This document shows positions 34,414 to 42,885 of a stretch of 64,000 nucleotides of DNA, piece by piece. The stretch covers positions 1-64,000 of the forward strand of contig CBFGUG010000017.1 in the NCBI GenBank assembly GCA_965651905.1. Direction: 5' to 3'. The position numbers and the translations under genes were made by a program. This stretch comes from SZUA-265 sp965651905. Lineage in GTDB: Bacteria > Myxococcota_A > Polyangia > Polyangiales > Polyangiaceae. How positions within the stretch are numbered: the stretch's first letter is position 1; the number at the start of each line of letters is the position of its first letter. The notes under the pieces are model-generated. The model had not been told where the DNA came from and did no database searches. It saw nothing but the letters and a program-made list of their open reading frames with translations.

Positions 34414-34773
34414 ATGCTGAGAATCGATGACATTCTAGCGGCGCTGCTGCTGAGTCTGGCAATGATGCGCCGCCTGGGCGTGCTCGGCACGTTAGCCGAG
34501 CACAATCCCACGGTGCGCATCGCGGACTTCGAGTCGTGGAAGCGTGCGGCGCTGAGCGCCTATAACCTCGCGGCGCTGGCGTGTTTTGCAAAGGTAGTGC
34601 TGAGCGTTGCGTGGTTCTGGTTCGTCAGGGACTCGACCCTACTTCGTGTTGGGGGGTTCGCGATCTTCGCGGTCTGGGTCCTGGCCTTGGTGATCGCTTG
34701 GTACCGTGCAACCGAGGCGCGGGCGTTGCGCGCGCGATTGGGGATCTCCGACCGTCGCGAAGCCGAGCCTTGA
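34414..34773 (+). CDS. Small hypothetical membrane protein
   Basis: A 119-residue open frame with three hydrophobic stretches (DDILAALLLSLAMM, AYNLAALACFAKVVLSVAWFWFV, VGGFAIFAVWVLALVIAWY) and a charged C-terminus (RATEARALRARLGISDRREAEP). The topology and positively charged tail are convincing, but no Shine-Dalgarno is visible before 34414 and no family is recognised. It lies 193 bp after the porin gene and converges with lepB. Confidence 0.55.
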   Translation: MLRIDDILAALLLSLAMMRRLGVLGTLAEHNPTVRIADFESWKRAALSAYNLAALACFAKVVLSVAWFWFVRDSTLLRVGGFAIFAVWVLALVIAWYRATEARALRARLGISDRREAEP

Positions 34774-34787
34774 CGGATCACTCGACG

Positions 34788-34802
34788 GCGCTGTAGCAGC
34801 GC
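34788..34802. terminator. Short hairpin between convergent genes
   Basis: GCGCTG/CAGCGC with a 3-base loop sits in the 40-bp gap between the small membrane-protein gene and lepB. There is no T-tract on either side, so only weak support as a terminator. Confidence 0.3.
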
Positions 34803-34813
34803 TTCGCGCAGAG

Positions 34814-36085
34814 TCAGCGTCTCGGTAGTTTGGGCGGGTGAGTCTGCGCTGGTCGCTGCTCGAGGCAGCGCGCGAGGCCGTCTTTCAGCTCCTGCGGCAC
34901 CCGACTGGGCAGTACGGGTTCGCCGATAACGGGCACGCCGAGCCGCGAGATCGGAAGCCATACGTTCATGGCGCGCCCACGGATGTTGTCGAACGGCACC
35001 CCCGCTCCCTGCCCGTTGCGCCACCTACGCGAGTCATGACTGTTGTGGCGGTTATCACCCATCACATAGACTTCGCCAGGGCCGACCTCGAAGGGGCCTT
35101 CCTGGCCACTGAGCGCGCCGTGTTCATACACGGTCAGGTACGCGTGCTCGCCCAGAAACTCGACGAATAGATCGCCGTAGGGCGCGACGTTGCCGTCGTA
35201 TTCGCCAAACGGGTACTGCCCGACGCGACAAGACGGCACGGTCCAGCCGTTGATCACAGGATGCCCTCGCTCGGATTCCAGCACGTCACCAGGCAGCGCA
35301 ATCACACGCTTGATGAAGTCTTGACCGTGATGGGCCGGATCGGGATCGGGGAACTCGAACACGACGACGTCCCCGCGCTCGGGCGGCAAGTCCTCGGCGA
35401 TGCGAACGTCGAGCAGCGGCACCGTGGGTCCGTACGAGAACTTGTTGACGAAGATGTGGTCGTCGATCTGCAGCGTCGGCAGCATCGACCCGCTGGGGAT
35501 CTTGAACGCTTCGACGACGAACGCGCGCAACGCTATCGCGACCAACAGCGCAAAGCCGATCGACTCGGCGTACTCTCGCGCGGTGCTCTTGCGCCACGGC
35601 GCCAGACTCTCGTCGACGAGTGCGGCACTCGAGTCGTACGCGCCGCGCAGCGCCGCCGCGTCGAACGGCCGAGCCTCGAGTACCTTCTTCAGCGATTCCA
35701 GAGACTCGACCAATCGCTTCTTGGCCGCAGGCTTGACGTTCTGTTCGATCGCTTTTTCATGACGCTCAAGCAAGCGAGTGCCCTCGTCGTGCAGCGCGGA
35801 GGCGGCTTCGTATTCCCTGCGTTGCTCGCGCGTCAGCTCGGGCGGCAGGCTGGAGCCAATCGGATCGGCGAACGGCAGGTAGTGGCGAAAGTAATAGAGC
35901 GTCATCTCCGCCAACGTGAACAGCGCGATCCCCGACGGAACGCGCTGGTCACGAACGCCCTGCGCGAGCGGTCCCAGGTCGGGAGCGTTGATGCACAGCG
36001 CGACTACCCCGACGGCGAAGCCAATCGGCAGAACCAGAAACCACAGGATCCAGAACGCGTAGCGGACGATGGGTTGTTCTTGCAC
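34814..36085 (-). CDS. lepB: Signal peptidase I
   Basis: It cleaves Sec/Tat signal peptides at the outer face of the inner membrane. The catalytic Ser200 in KIPSGSMLPT, Lys259 in FIKRVIALPGD and the box E motif GDNRHNSHDSRRW identify the S26 family. At 423 residues it is long: the N-terminus has a hydrophobic segment (FWILWFLVLPIGFAVGVVAL), a second (FTLAEMTLYYF) and about 100 residues of charged coiled-coil-like sequence (RLLERHEKAIEQNVKPAAKKRLVESLES) before the final TM helix (about 173-193). The many lipoproteins in this window use signal peptidase II, but the secreted proteins need LepB. Confidence 0.94.
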   Translation of the reverse strand: MQEQPIVRYAFWILWFLVLPIGFAVGVVALCINAPDLGPLAQGVRDQRVPSGIALFTLAEMTLYYFRHYLPFADPIGSSLPPELTREQRREYEAASALHDEGTRLLERHEKAIEQNVKPAAKKRLVESLESLKKVLEARPFDAAALRGAYDSSAALVDESLAPWRKSTAREYAESIGFALLVAIALRAFVVEAFKIPSGSMLPTLQIDDHIFVNKFSYGPTVPLLDVRIAEDLPPERGDVVVFEFPDPDPAHHGQDFIKRVIALPGDVLESERGHPVINGWTVPSCRVGQYPFGEYDGNVAPYGDLFVEFLGEHAYLTVYEHGALSGQEGPFEVGPGEVYVMGDNRHNSHDSRRWRNGQGAGVPFDNIRGRAMNVWLPISRLGVPVIGEPVLPSRVPQELKDGLARCLEQRPAQTHPPKLPRR

Positions 36086-36193
36086 GATTTAGTCGAGTCT
36101 GAGCGGCCCAGATCCGATGCGATCAGACCGTTTGGCTTCTAGCCATCTTGCCGCCAACCGGCAACCATCTCAGCCTGATCCCGCTCGCGGCGG

Positions 36194-37255
36194 CTACGGT
36201 CGGTCACCCACCTGGACCAGGTAATCGATACGCGCCGCTCGGTCGTCGAACGCGACGTTGGGCGGTGACGTCTGTCCGACCGCGGTGCTGTGGTCGACGA
36301 GCAGGTAATACGACCCCTTGGGGACTGGCATGTACTGCCGCATCATACTTCCTGCTTGGAGGACGGCGCCAAATGCCGAAACGGACGGCTGGGCTGGCCC
36401 CGGCTGGCTGGTGTAAGTGGAAAGCAGCGAGTCTCCATTGGGTTTGGGCAGCAACAACACGTCGACGGCGGGCGCGCCATCCAGGGTCATCGTCAGGTAC
36501 AGCGCCTGGTCGTCCTCGCGGACACTGAATCCACCGATGTAGTCCTGCTGGCCGGAGTGCACCTCCGTACGGTCGTTCTCGAGGGTGATCCGATCGGACT
36601 TCACCACCGTGAAGGGGTGAAACGGCTTCTGCCCGACTGGGATGGTCCCCATCGAGAAATCCGTCTCTCCTTGGTCCGAGTGGCGAATCACGGTGAAACC
36701 GCGCCTGAGCTGACTCATGACGATGTCTTGCCCGATCTGGTTGGGCTGCGCACCCGTCAGCACGATGCCCGTGTTGGCGAGTGAGGACTCCACCAGCGTG
36801 GTCGTGAACGTCGTGGAGTCGACGTTGCGCGGGCGGAAGTAGATGTACATCGCCTCTTGGTGCATCTGAAAGTCGGGGGCGTACTCCACCAGTCCCTGTG
36901 CCTGGAATCCAACGCGTTGCGTGACGTTGGTCCAGCCGTAGCCGAGCCCGGCGTAGCGGATCACGATCGTCTGTCGTCGCTCCTCGTCGATCACCTGCGA
37001 CTGGCAACTGGTCGCGAAGAAACGTCCGATGTTGGGCGCGCCGTCTTGCATCTTGAGCGCTACCCCGCGCTGTTGCATCTCGGTGCAGAACTCTTCGAGA
37101 CCGAACCGAAGCAGATCGAAGCGCAACGACTTGTTCGCAGGGTCGTTGATCACGCCTTCGCTGAGCACGTTGATCGCACCGAAGCCGACACCCTCCCGCC
37201 CGCCGCAGCAGGTGAGGAGCAACGCGACGAGGGCCGCCACCAGTCCCTTGAACAT
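36194..37255 (-). CDS. Secreted hypothetical lipoprotein-like protein
   Basis: A 353-residue protein with a signal peptide (KGLVAALVALLLTCC) ending in two adjacent cysteines, a weak lipobox because Thr or Cys occupies -1. The rest is beta-rich without recognised domains (VGFGAINVLSEGVINDPANKSLRFDLLRFGLEEFCTEMQQRGVALK near the start; YIGGFSVREDDQALYLTMTLDGAPAVDVLLLPKPNGDSL later). Two further cysteines (about 58 and 84) could be oxidised. Function unknown; it lies 108 bp upstream of lepB and may share its transcript. Confidence 0.72.
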   Translation of the reverse strand: MFKGLVAALVALLLTCCGGREGVGFGAINVLSEGVINDPANKSLRFDLLRFGLEEFCTEMQQRGVALKMQDGAPNIGRFFATSCQSQVIDEERRQTIVIRYAGLGYGWTNVTQRVGFQAQGLVEYAPDFQMHQEAMYIYFRPRNVDSTTFTTTLVESSLANTGIVLTGAQPNQIGQDIVMSQLRRGFTVIRHSDQGETDFSMGTIPVGQKPFHPFTVVKSDRITLENDRTEVHSGQQDYIGGFSVREDDQALYLTMTLDGAPAVDVLLLPKPNGDSLLSTYTSQPGPAQPSVSAFGAVLQAGSMMRQYMPVPKGSYYLLVDHSTAVGQTSPPNVAFDDRAARIDYLVQVGDRP

Positions 37256-37531
37256 TCGCTAACCATAGCGAGGACCAGCGCTGGGTGTCACGCGCAACGC
37301 GGACGAGAGCGTGCCGCACGGCAGGCACGTCGCGGCTTATCCTCCGAACCGCGCCGTTCGCTCAACTTCAGGCACTAGGCGACTGGTCAGCGCCATCGCG
37401 GCGACGGGGTTTCGACAGCGGACGCGGGGCCAGAGCTTGACATCAGGGCGATCCGCCCTGAGTGTTCGGGCTGGTTGGCTTGCTAGGCTCGGAAGACACC
37501 CCCTTCCACGACAAGGACGGCGCACGAACCC

Positions 37532-39352
37532 ATGGCGATGTTGCGGTATTTCCCCGCTGACGGTCCCCCACGACAATTCGCGATCCACAAGCCGATGACG
37601 ACCATCGGCCGAGGCGAGGGAAACGACGTCCACATTCAACACTCGTCGTTGCTCGAGCACCACGCGCAAGTCGTGTTCAACGGGCGTGACTTCCAGATCG
37701 AAGAACTAGAGCGCTCTGCCGCCATCATGATCAACGGCAAGAAGAAGCGGCGCGCGAGGCTGGTGGACGGTGATCGTCTGACGCTCGGAGAAACACAGCT
37801 GGGCTTCAGCATGTTCAGTGAGCTGCCACGTGTGCAGGAGGCGCCGCTGAGCCAGGGCAACGAAATTGCTGCGCTCCGCAAGCTGTTCCTATTCAGCGAA
37901 CGTTTGATGACGATTCGGTCGGTCGACGAACTGCTCGAATCCTTGCTCGACAGCGTGATCGAACTGACGGGCGCAGATCGCGGCGCCGTGTTGATGGTGG
38001 ACGCAAGCGAGGGTGAACCGCAACTGCGCGTGCGCGCACTGCGCAACGTTCGTCGCGAGAGTATCGAAGACGAAGCGGGCACGATCAGCGACAGTATCGT
38101 GCGCCACGTGGTCGAGACCAAGCGCCCCCTGATCGTCAGTGACGCGCTCACCGACACGACCTTCGGCAAGAGCGAAAGCGTGGTCGCGTTGCGCCTCAGC
38201 AGTGTGATGTGTGCTCCGCTGCTGAGCCAAGGCGAGGTGATCGGCGTGCTCTACGTCGGAAACGACGAGATCAAGCACTTGTTCGTGAGATCTCAGCTCG
38301 ATCTATTGTTCATCTTTGCTGGGCAGGCGTCGTTGATTCTGCAAAACGCCATGCTGCTCGCCGCCCTTCGCGAAGACAAGCAGAAGCTGACCAAGGAGCT
38401 GAGCGACAAGCGTTTCGGCGAGATCATCGGTGCTTGCTCGTCGATGCTGGAAGTGTTTCGCAAGCTCGAGAAAGTGGCCGGCACCGACATCAGTGTGTTG
38501 GTCACGGGTGAAACGGGTACGGGCAAGGAGCTGATCGCCCACGAACTGCACACGCGCAGCAATAGAGCTCAGGGTCCGTTCGTCACGGTCAACTGTGGGG
38601 CGATCCCAGAGAACTTGATCGAGAGCGAACTCTTCGGGCACGTCAAAGGTGCGTTCACGGGCGCCATCGCCAGCAGGCCCGGCAAGTTTCAACAAGCGAA
38701 CACTGGCACACTGTTTCTCGATGAAATCGGTGAGCTGGCACTCCCTCTACAAGTGAAGTTGTTGCGTGCGCTTCAGGAGCGGGTCGTTTACCGGGTTGGT
38801 GACAGTAAGCCAGAGAAGTGCGACATTCGCGTGATCGCTGCGACGAATCGCAACCTCGAGGAGATGGTGTCCGCTGGGGAATTTCGTGAAGATCTCTACT
38901 ACCGTCTCAACGTCGTCAATTTGTGGCTGCCACCGCTTCGTGAGCGTGGGGAAGACATCTTCATCATCGCCAAAGCGTTGCTGAGCAAGTACGCGGATGA
39001 GTTGTCCAGCCCAGTGCGCGGCTTCAGTCCAGGCGCACTCGTCGCGATCAGGAAGTACTCGTGGCCCGGCAACATCCGTCAGCTGGAGAACCGCTTGAAG
39101 AAAGCGCTCGTCATGTGCGATCGCAACTTGCTCACCACCGAAGACCTCGATCTCGACGAGTCAGCCCAAGCTCCCATCGAGCCGCTGGAAAAGGCGAAGG
39201 AAGACTTTCAGCGGCGTTACGTGATGGAAGTGCTCGAACGCAACAACGGCAATCGCACACAAACTGCGCGGGACCTCGGCGTCGATCCACGCACCATCTT
39301 CCGCTACCTCGAGCGTGAGAGCTCCACGACGGGTCGAACGAGCGGCAGCTGA
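37532..39352 (+). CDS. FHA-GAF sigma54-dependent transcriptional activator
   Basis: A 606-residue activator with an unusual input: an FHA phosphothreonine-binding domain (about 1-95, MTTIGRGEGNDVHIQHSSLLEHHAQV), a GAF domain (about 115-285), an AAA+ domain (about 312-545, Walker A GETGTGKE, GAFTGA, GTLFLDEIGE) and a Fis-type HTH (about 562-602, NNGNRTQTARDLGVDPRTIFRYLE). FHA-type activators are typical of myxobacteria and read Ser/Thr kinase signals. The kinase-PilZ protein at 19.7 kb is one candidate partner in this window, but no physical linkage supports it. The start ATG at 37532 lies after a 276-bp gap. Confidence 0.94.
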   Translation: MAMLRYFPADGPPRQFAIHKPMTTIGRGEGNDVHIQHSSLLEHHAQVVFNGRDFQIEELERSAAIMINGKKKRRARLVDGDRLTLGETQLGFSMFSELPRVQEAPLSQGNEIAALRKLFLFSERLMTIRSVDELLESLLDSVIELTGADRGAVLMVDASEGEPQLRVRALRNVRRESIEDEAGTISDSIVRHVVETKRPLIVSDALTDTTFGKSESVVALRLSSVMCAPLLSQGEVIGVLYVGNDEIKHLFVRSQLDLLFIFAGQASLILQNAMLLAALREDKQKLTKELSDKRFGEIIGACSSMLEVFRKLEKVAGTDISVLVTGETGTGKELIAHELHTRSNRAQGPFVTVNCGAIPENLIESELFGHVKGAFTGAIASRPGKFQQANTGTLFLDEIGELALPLQVKLLRALQERVVYRVGDSKPEKCDIRVIAATNRNLEEMVSAGEFREDLYYRLNVVNLWLPPLRERGEDIFIIAKALLSKYADELSSPVRGFSPGALVAIRKYSWPGNIRQLENRLKKALVMCDRNLLTTEDLDLDESAQAPIEPLEKAKEDFQRRYVMEVLERNNGNRTQTARDLGVDPRTIFRYLERESSTTGRTSGS

Positions 39353-39451
39353 AGCGACCGTCAGTGCTCCTGTGACCGAAGTTCGGGCGACCGCGCTGGT
39401 CGTTTCAGGGTTGCTCGGACGGATTCCTGTCGCCGGGAGGCGGGCGCGACT

Positions 39452-40057
39452 TCAAGCGACTAGGCCGCCCGCGACGACGAACTCTTCCTCGGTGTCGTTT
39501 GCAGCAACGCTCGGCAGCTCCGACAAGAGCACCTTCGGCGTCAACTCGCGCAACAACTGCTTGGCTGTACTGAGCTTGCCTTTCGGCGCCGCCTCGTCGT
39601 CAGCCATGTAACTGCGCGTTCCCATCAGCAGATCGAACCACGGGCGCGTCACACACCAGTTCGTATCTTGGTTGACGCCCATGTGATGGTCGTAGTGGCT
39701 GCGCATGTGTTTCTTGCCCCACTCGACGTCCAAGTGACACTTCTTGTGCTTGTACAGGTAGTTGAGCCCCGCGTACCAAACCGCGGCTGTAAACCAGGGA
39801 GCGACAGGTGCCAGCGGGGTATGCACCGCCATGATCGCCAGGATGCCTGCAACCTCTTTGCCTCGGCCCCCCGGGTCGTAGATGGGCTTCTCATAGTCGG
39901 GATCGTACATCTCGAACTGGCGCGACGAGCGATGATGAGCCTTCCAGTGGAAGCTGAACATGCTGCCCTTCTTCTTGCCGAGTCCGTGTAGCACGTACTT
40001 GTGTACGACCCACTCGACTGCGTTGGCGTAAAACAGGCCGATGGGCAAACCGATCAT
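39452..40057 (-). CDS. Fatty-acid hydroxylase/sterol desaturase-like membrane protein
   Basis: A 201-residue di-iron-type membrane enzyme. Histidine motifs at VEWVVHKYVLHGLG (HxxxH), FHWKAHHRSS (HxxHH), HLDVEWGKKHMRSHYDHHMG (HxxxHxxHH) match the fatty-acid hydroxylase superfamily. Hydrophobic segments are VHMIGLPIGLFYANAVEWVV and ILAIMAVHTPLAPVAPWFTAAVWYAGLNYLY. The start at 40057 has CAGGAG eight bases upstream; the longer frame upstream lacks support. The substrate is probably a lipid; the tail (about 155-201) is poorly conserved. Confidence 0.85.
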   Translation of the reverse strand: MIGLPIGLFYANAVEWVVHKYVLHGLGKKKGSMFSFHWKAHHRSSRQFEMYDPDYEKPIYDPGGRGKEVAGILAIMAVHTPLAPVAPWFTAAVWYAGLNYLYKHKKCHLDVEWGKKHMRSHYDHHMGVNQDTNWCVTRPWFDLLMGTRSYMADDEAAPKGKLSTAKQLLRELTPKVLLSELPSVAANDTEEEFVVAGGLVA

Positions 40058-40301
40058 GTGTACGACTCCTGAGCTTACACGCCGCCTGTGTTGCGAGCGC
40101 GTGCAACGTCCGTGGGGGTGACGTAGCACTTCGCGCTCTGTTACCGACGTGGGGTTACACGGCGGAGTGAGGGACGTGCCGCTAGTGGCCAGTGCCTATA
40201 GAGCGTAAACTTCGCGCCGAAAGCGCTACTTGTTGATCAGTTTATCTCAATGTTTCGACGTGTCGAGGCGAGCGCCCGTCATTTTTTGAACATGGGAACG
40301 C

Positions 40302-42422
40302 TCAGTGGTCCTCAACGAACCACGCATCGAGCGGAACCAACACGTTTTCGGGAGATGCGGAAGGCTCCCCATCGCCCGTCATTCCGTGGTCTCCGAACAC
40401 GAGTACTAAGGTCTTTTTGGCCTGTTGTCGGATGAATCGCCCCGCACTCACTGCTACGTCGGCAGCGGCCGATTCTCGTTCGTCTCGGTTCCAGTCCGAA
40501 GCGTCGAACTCGGACTGGAGGACATCCAGTTTGTGCACGTGGTGAGAGCCCACACGCAATTTTCGGAGCTTGCGAGCCTCCGAACCGTGGGTCCGCCAAG
40601 GGGTTTCGTCGAGATCTCCGGTCAGTTGACGAAGCCCGCAACTGCCGCGCGCCAGGAGTTCGAGTTGGATGGCGGTGGTGCTGGGTAGTGCCGCCCACAA
40701 CACACCACGTTGCACACACTGCGCGATGTCGCTGAGTTGCAAGCGCAACTTGTCGTGCACGCTCTGCCCCACGTCGAAGCGCATGCCATCCACCAGCACG
40801 AGTTCCACGTTCGTCGCGTCCAATTCGCGAGCCCAGCGGTGGGCCAGCTGCGGGACGTCGAGCAGCATGGTGGGGCGAGCAGCACCGCGTCGCAGATGTT
40901 CGAACGCGGACCTGTAACAGAGCTCGAAGTCAGCTGCCCAAGTTCGGGTGTCGTGCTCGATGCCAGCGCTGCCACGCCCGTCTGCGACGAGGTGAACCAG
41001 TGGCAGGTAGTTGGCGATGAACAACCGCTCTAGGCCTTCCCATGACTGGGTTCCCTCCGCGGCGCGCAGTGCCTCGCGCCAGCGCGTGATGTGCGGTGCC
41101 TCGTCGGTGTCGTCGATTGCCACTGGCCCGGGATTCTCGCGCATCGAGTTTGGCGCCTCCGAGCTGTCTTCGTCCGCCAGACTTACCGTTTCGGGCGATT
41201 CGTCTCGCGTCATCTCCTGTTCGGATGGGCTGTCCGAAAGGAAGTCGGAGGTGACCTCGACTGGTGCGAGGTTTGCGACGGGGGGGATCGTCGGCGTCTC
41301 TTCTGGTCTCCAGCCGAGCAGCGTTGCGAGGTCCAAAGTCTCGTCGGTGTCGAATGCGACGTCTCGCGAAGGTTCGTAGTCATCACGAACGACGTCCTGT
41401 TGCGCGAGCGGGACGTCGTTCAGTTGCGACGTAGCGCCCGACTCGGTGTCGCTTGACCCGACTTCATGGTCTCCGAGGGTGGCATGGCTGTCGTCCGTGT
41501 CGTCCGTGTCGTCCGTGTCGTCCGTGTCGTCCGTGTCGTCCGTGTCGTCCGTGTCGCGGTCAGCGACGACGAGTTCGAGCAGGTGAACACCACTTGGGGT
41601 TTGTGCGGTATCCGTCGTCGGCTCGTCCAGTTCGTCACTGGTGTCCCACACGTCGTTCAGCACCAGCTCACGAACGTCCGTTGGGCGTTCATCTGTTTGG
41701 TGCGGCGCTTGCTCCGTCGACTCGGCTAGGGCTCCGTCCGTGGCTGCCTTTCGCGAGTGGACGTCGTCGGATCGGGGCGGAGGCTCGTTTGCGGTTTGCC
41801 CTAGCTCACGATCCGCGAGGGCGGCGAGCAGTGATCGAAGCGGTACTGGTTCCAAATGAACGCGTAGCGACGACGCGCTCTCTGGCAGCTGGATCTCGAC
41901 TTGCTCGGGGCTTTCGTAGAGCCACCACCTCAGCGTGCGGCTGTCGTTCACCGAGAGCGCACCCGCCCGTGCGATCGCGTCGAGAGCTGCGAAACGAAGG
42001 GTCAGCCGTTCGACACCCAGACCGCGCGCCCTGTGCAGGGCGTCGAGTACTGCATCTGTGATGTTCTGGAGGTGGCCTCCGCCGTATGCAGGTGCCCCGT
42101 GTTTCGTGAGCTGGACGTCGAGTTGCTTGAGGATGAATTCTGAGAGGTTGTCCCTATTATCGGTCGACGGAGCCGCGAGCTCGACCGATAGCTCCGTTGG
42201 CGATCCTGTTTCGGCCCGCTGTCGGTCAGATGCCTGAGCGGGGGCAGCAATTTCACTGGGAGCCAGTGATTCGTCGAGCAACTTCGGAGCCAAGGAGGGC
42301 GACATGTCCGATCGCGTGACATAGCGCCTGCCCACGGGCCAACTTTCGGTCTGTGCGCGCGCGGGGGGATGGCTCGGTCGAAACGCGACGAGGTCGACTC
42401 GGGCGCGTTCCGTTTGCGTCAA
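40302..42422 (-). CDS. PglZ-like protein with long acidic N-terminal region
   Basis: The C-terminal 250 residues carry alkaline-phosphatase-superfamily (PglZ-type) signatures: VELVLVDGMRFDVGQSVHDKL (metal Asp), AALPSTTAIQLELLARG (Thr region) and LVLVFGDHGMTGDG (Asp/His). The first 450 residues are mostly disordered, Asp/Glu/Ser/Thr-rich, with a short folded-looking segment at about 90-200, and contain seven TDD units from a 9-bp tandem repeat. The start is TTG at 42422, overlapping the stop of a short upstream frame as TTGA; the ATG at 42305 is the alternative. No BREX or Pgl genes are nearby, so a defence role is not supported. Confidence 0.8.
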   Translation of the reverse strand: MTQTERARVDLVAFRPSHPPARAQTESWPVGRRYVTRSDMSPSLAPKLLDESLAPSEIAAPAQASDRQRAETGSPTELSVELAAPSTDNRDNLSEFILKQLDVQLTKHGAPAYGGGHLQNITDAVLDALHRARGLGVERLTLRFAALDAIARAGALSVNDSRTLRWWLYESPEQVEIQLPESASSLRVHLEPVPLRSLLAALADRELGQTANEPPPRSDDVHSRKAATDGALAESTEQAPHQTDERPTDVRELVLNDVWDTSDELDEPTTDTAQTPSGVHLLELVVADRDTDDTDDTDDTDDTDDTDDTDDSHATLGDHEVGSSDTESGATSQLNDVPLAQQDVVRDDYEPSRDVAFDTDETLDLATLLGWRPEETPTIPPVANLAPVEVTSDFLSDSPSEQEMTRDESPETVSLADEDSSEAPNSMRENPGPVAIDDTDEAPHITRWREALRAAEGTQSWEGLERLFIANYLPLVHLVADGRGSAGIEHDTRTWAADFELCYRSAFEHLRRGAARPTMLLDVPQLAHRWARELDATNVELVLVDGMRFDVGQSVHDKLRLQLSDIAQCVQRGVLWAALPSTTAIQLELLARGSCGLRQLTGDLDETPWRTHGSEARKLRKLRVGSHHVHKLDVLQSEFDASDWNRDERESAAADVAVSAGRFIRQQAKKTLVLVFGDHGMTGDGEPSASPENVLVPLDAWFVEDH
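41491..41553. repeat. 9-bp tandem repeat (TDD), seven copies
   Basis: tcgtccgtg is repeated seven times without error, encoding DTD/TDD units in the acidic region of the PglZ-like protein. The period is three codons, so length changes stay in frame. Confidence 0.95.
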
Positions 42423-42583
42423 TCGTCGTGCCGAGCGCTGCTGGACGTTGACGACTCGCCCTCCTGGAAATACATTTTGAGGGTTCCCTCTTCAGGGTCC
42501 GACAGGCGCGACAGATGAATCCCTGACACGATTGAACCAGGGTGATCAAAGCGCAGTGGAGTGCTAGGCCCGGAAAGGTTCAC
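42419..42583 (-). CDS. Possible small coupled ORF (54 codons)
   Basis: An open frame from GTG 42583 ends at 42419 with its stop overlapping the TTG of the PglZ-like gene. It translates to LSGPSTPLRFDHPGSIVSGIHL... with SDPEEGTLKMYFQEGES, which reads more like protein than the usual Arg-rich shadow. Its own start overlaps the stop of another 61-codon frame (42580-42765) as GTGA. Third-position GC is lower than in neighbours and no Shine-Dalgarno is seen, so it may be non-coding. Function unknown. Confidence 0.35.
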   Translation of the reverse strand: MNLSGPSTPLRFDHPGSIVSGIHLSRLSDPEEGTLKMYFQEGESSTSSSARHDD

Positions 42584-42885
42584 CGGGAAGCCGGAAGCTG
42601 CGAGTACAGTCTCCCACCTAGCTTTGCTAGGGGTTCATAGTTCGCAAAATTTGCCACCGGATCCACGAGGTACGGAACATCGATCGGATCAGCTGAAGGC
42701 TGGTCCGTTCGTTTTTTGTCAGCCGTAGGGCAAGCCGGGTTGGTGTCGAGCCGGGTAGAAACCACAGGTCCCTACACAGACCACGGCGGCACGCGCTGCG
42801 ATGCTAGCGTCGGCACGCGAAATCTTGGAAAGGGCATGGCGTACACCTTTCGTCGCGCTGCGCTCTCGACTACCGTCGTGCTGCA
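42423..42885. other. Divergent intergenic region with lower GC
   Basis: The 463 bp lie between the PglZ-like gene and the cupredoxin-like gene. Two short, overlapping minus-strand frames occupy 42419-42765. A run of T (about 42711-42718) and lower GC make it stand out. It must hold the promoter of the cupredoxin-like/MXAN_5187-like pair, but I could not place it. Confidence 0.5.

Noticed and set aside
36204..37328. Minus-strand frame of 374 codons, longer than the 353-codon gene on the same strand
   Set aside because: It is Arg-rich with no signal peptide, whereas the alternative frame (36194-37255) has a signal peptide and a normal composition.
41491..41553. Short tandem repeats here and at 1-70, 32842-32901 and 53492-53568 as possible CRISPR
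   Set aside because: The units are 6-15 bases without unique spacers and encode in-frame amino-acid repeats.
40302..42422. PglZ-like protein as part of a BREX or Pgl defence island
   Set aside because: No BrxC, PglX, BrxL or methyltransferase-type genes lie within the window on either side.
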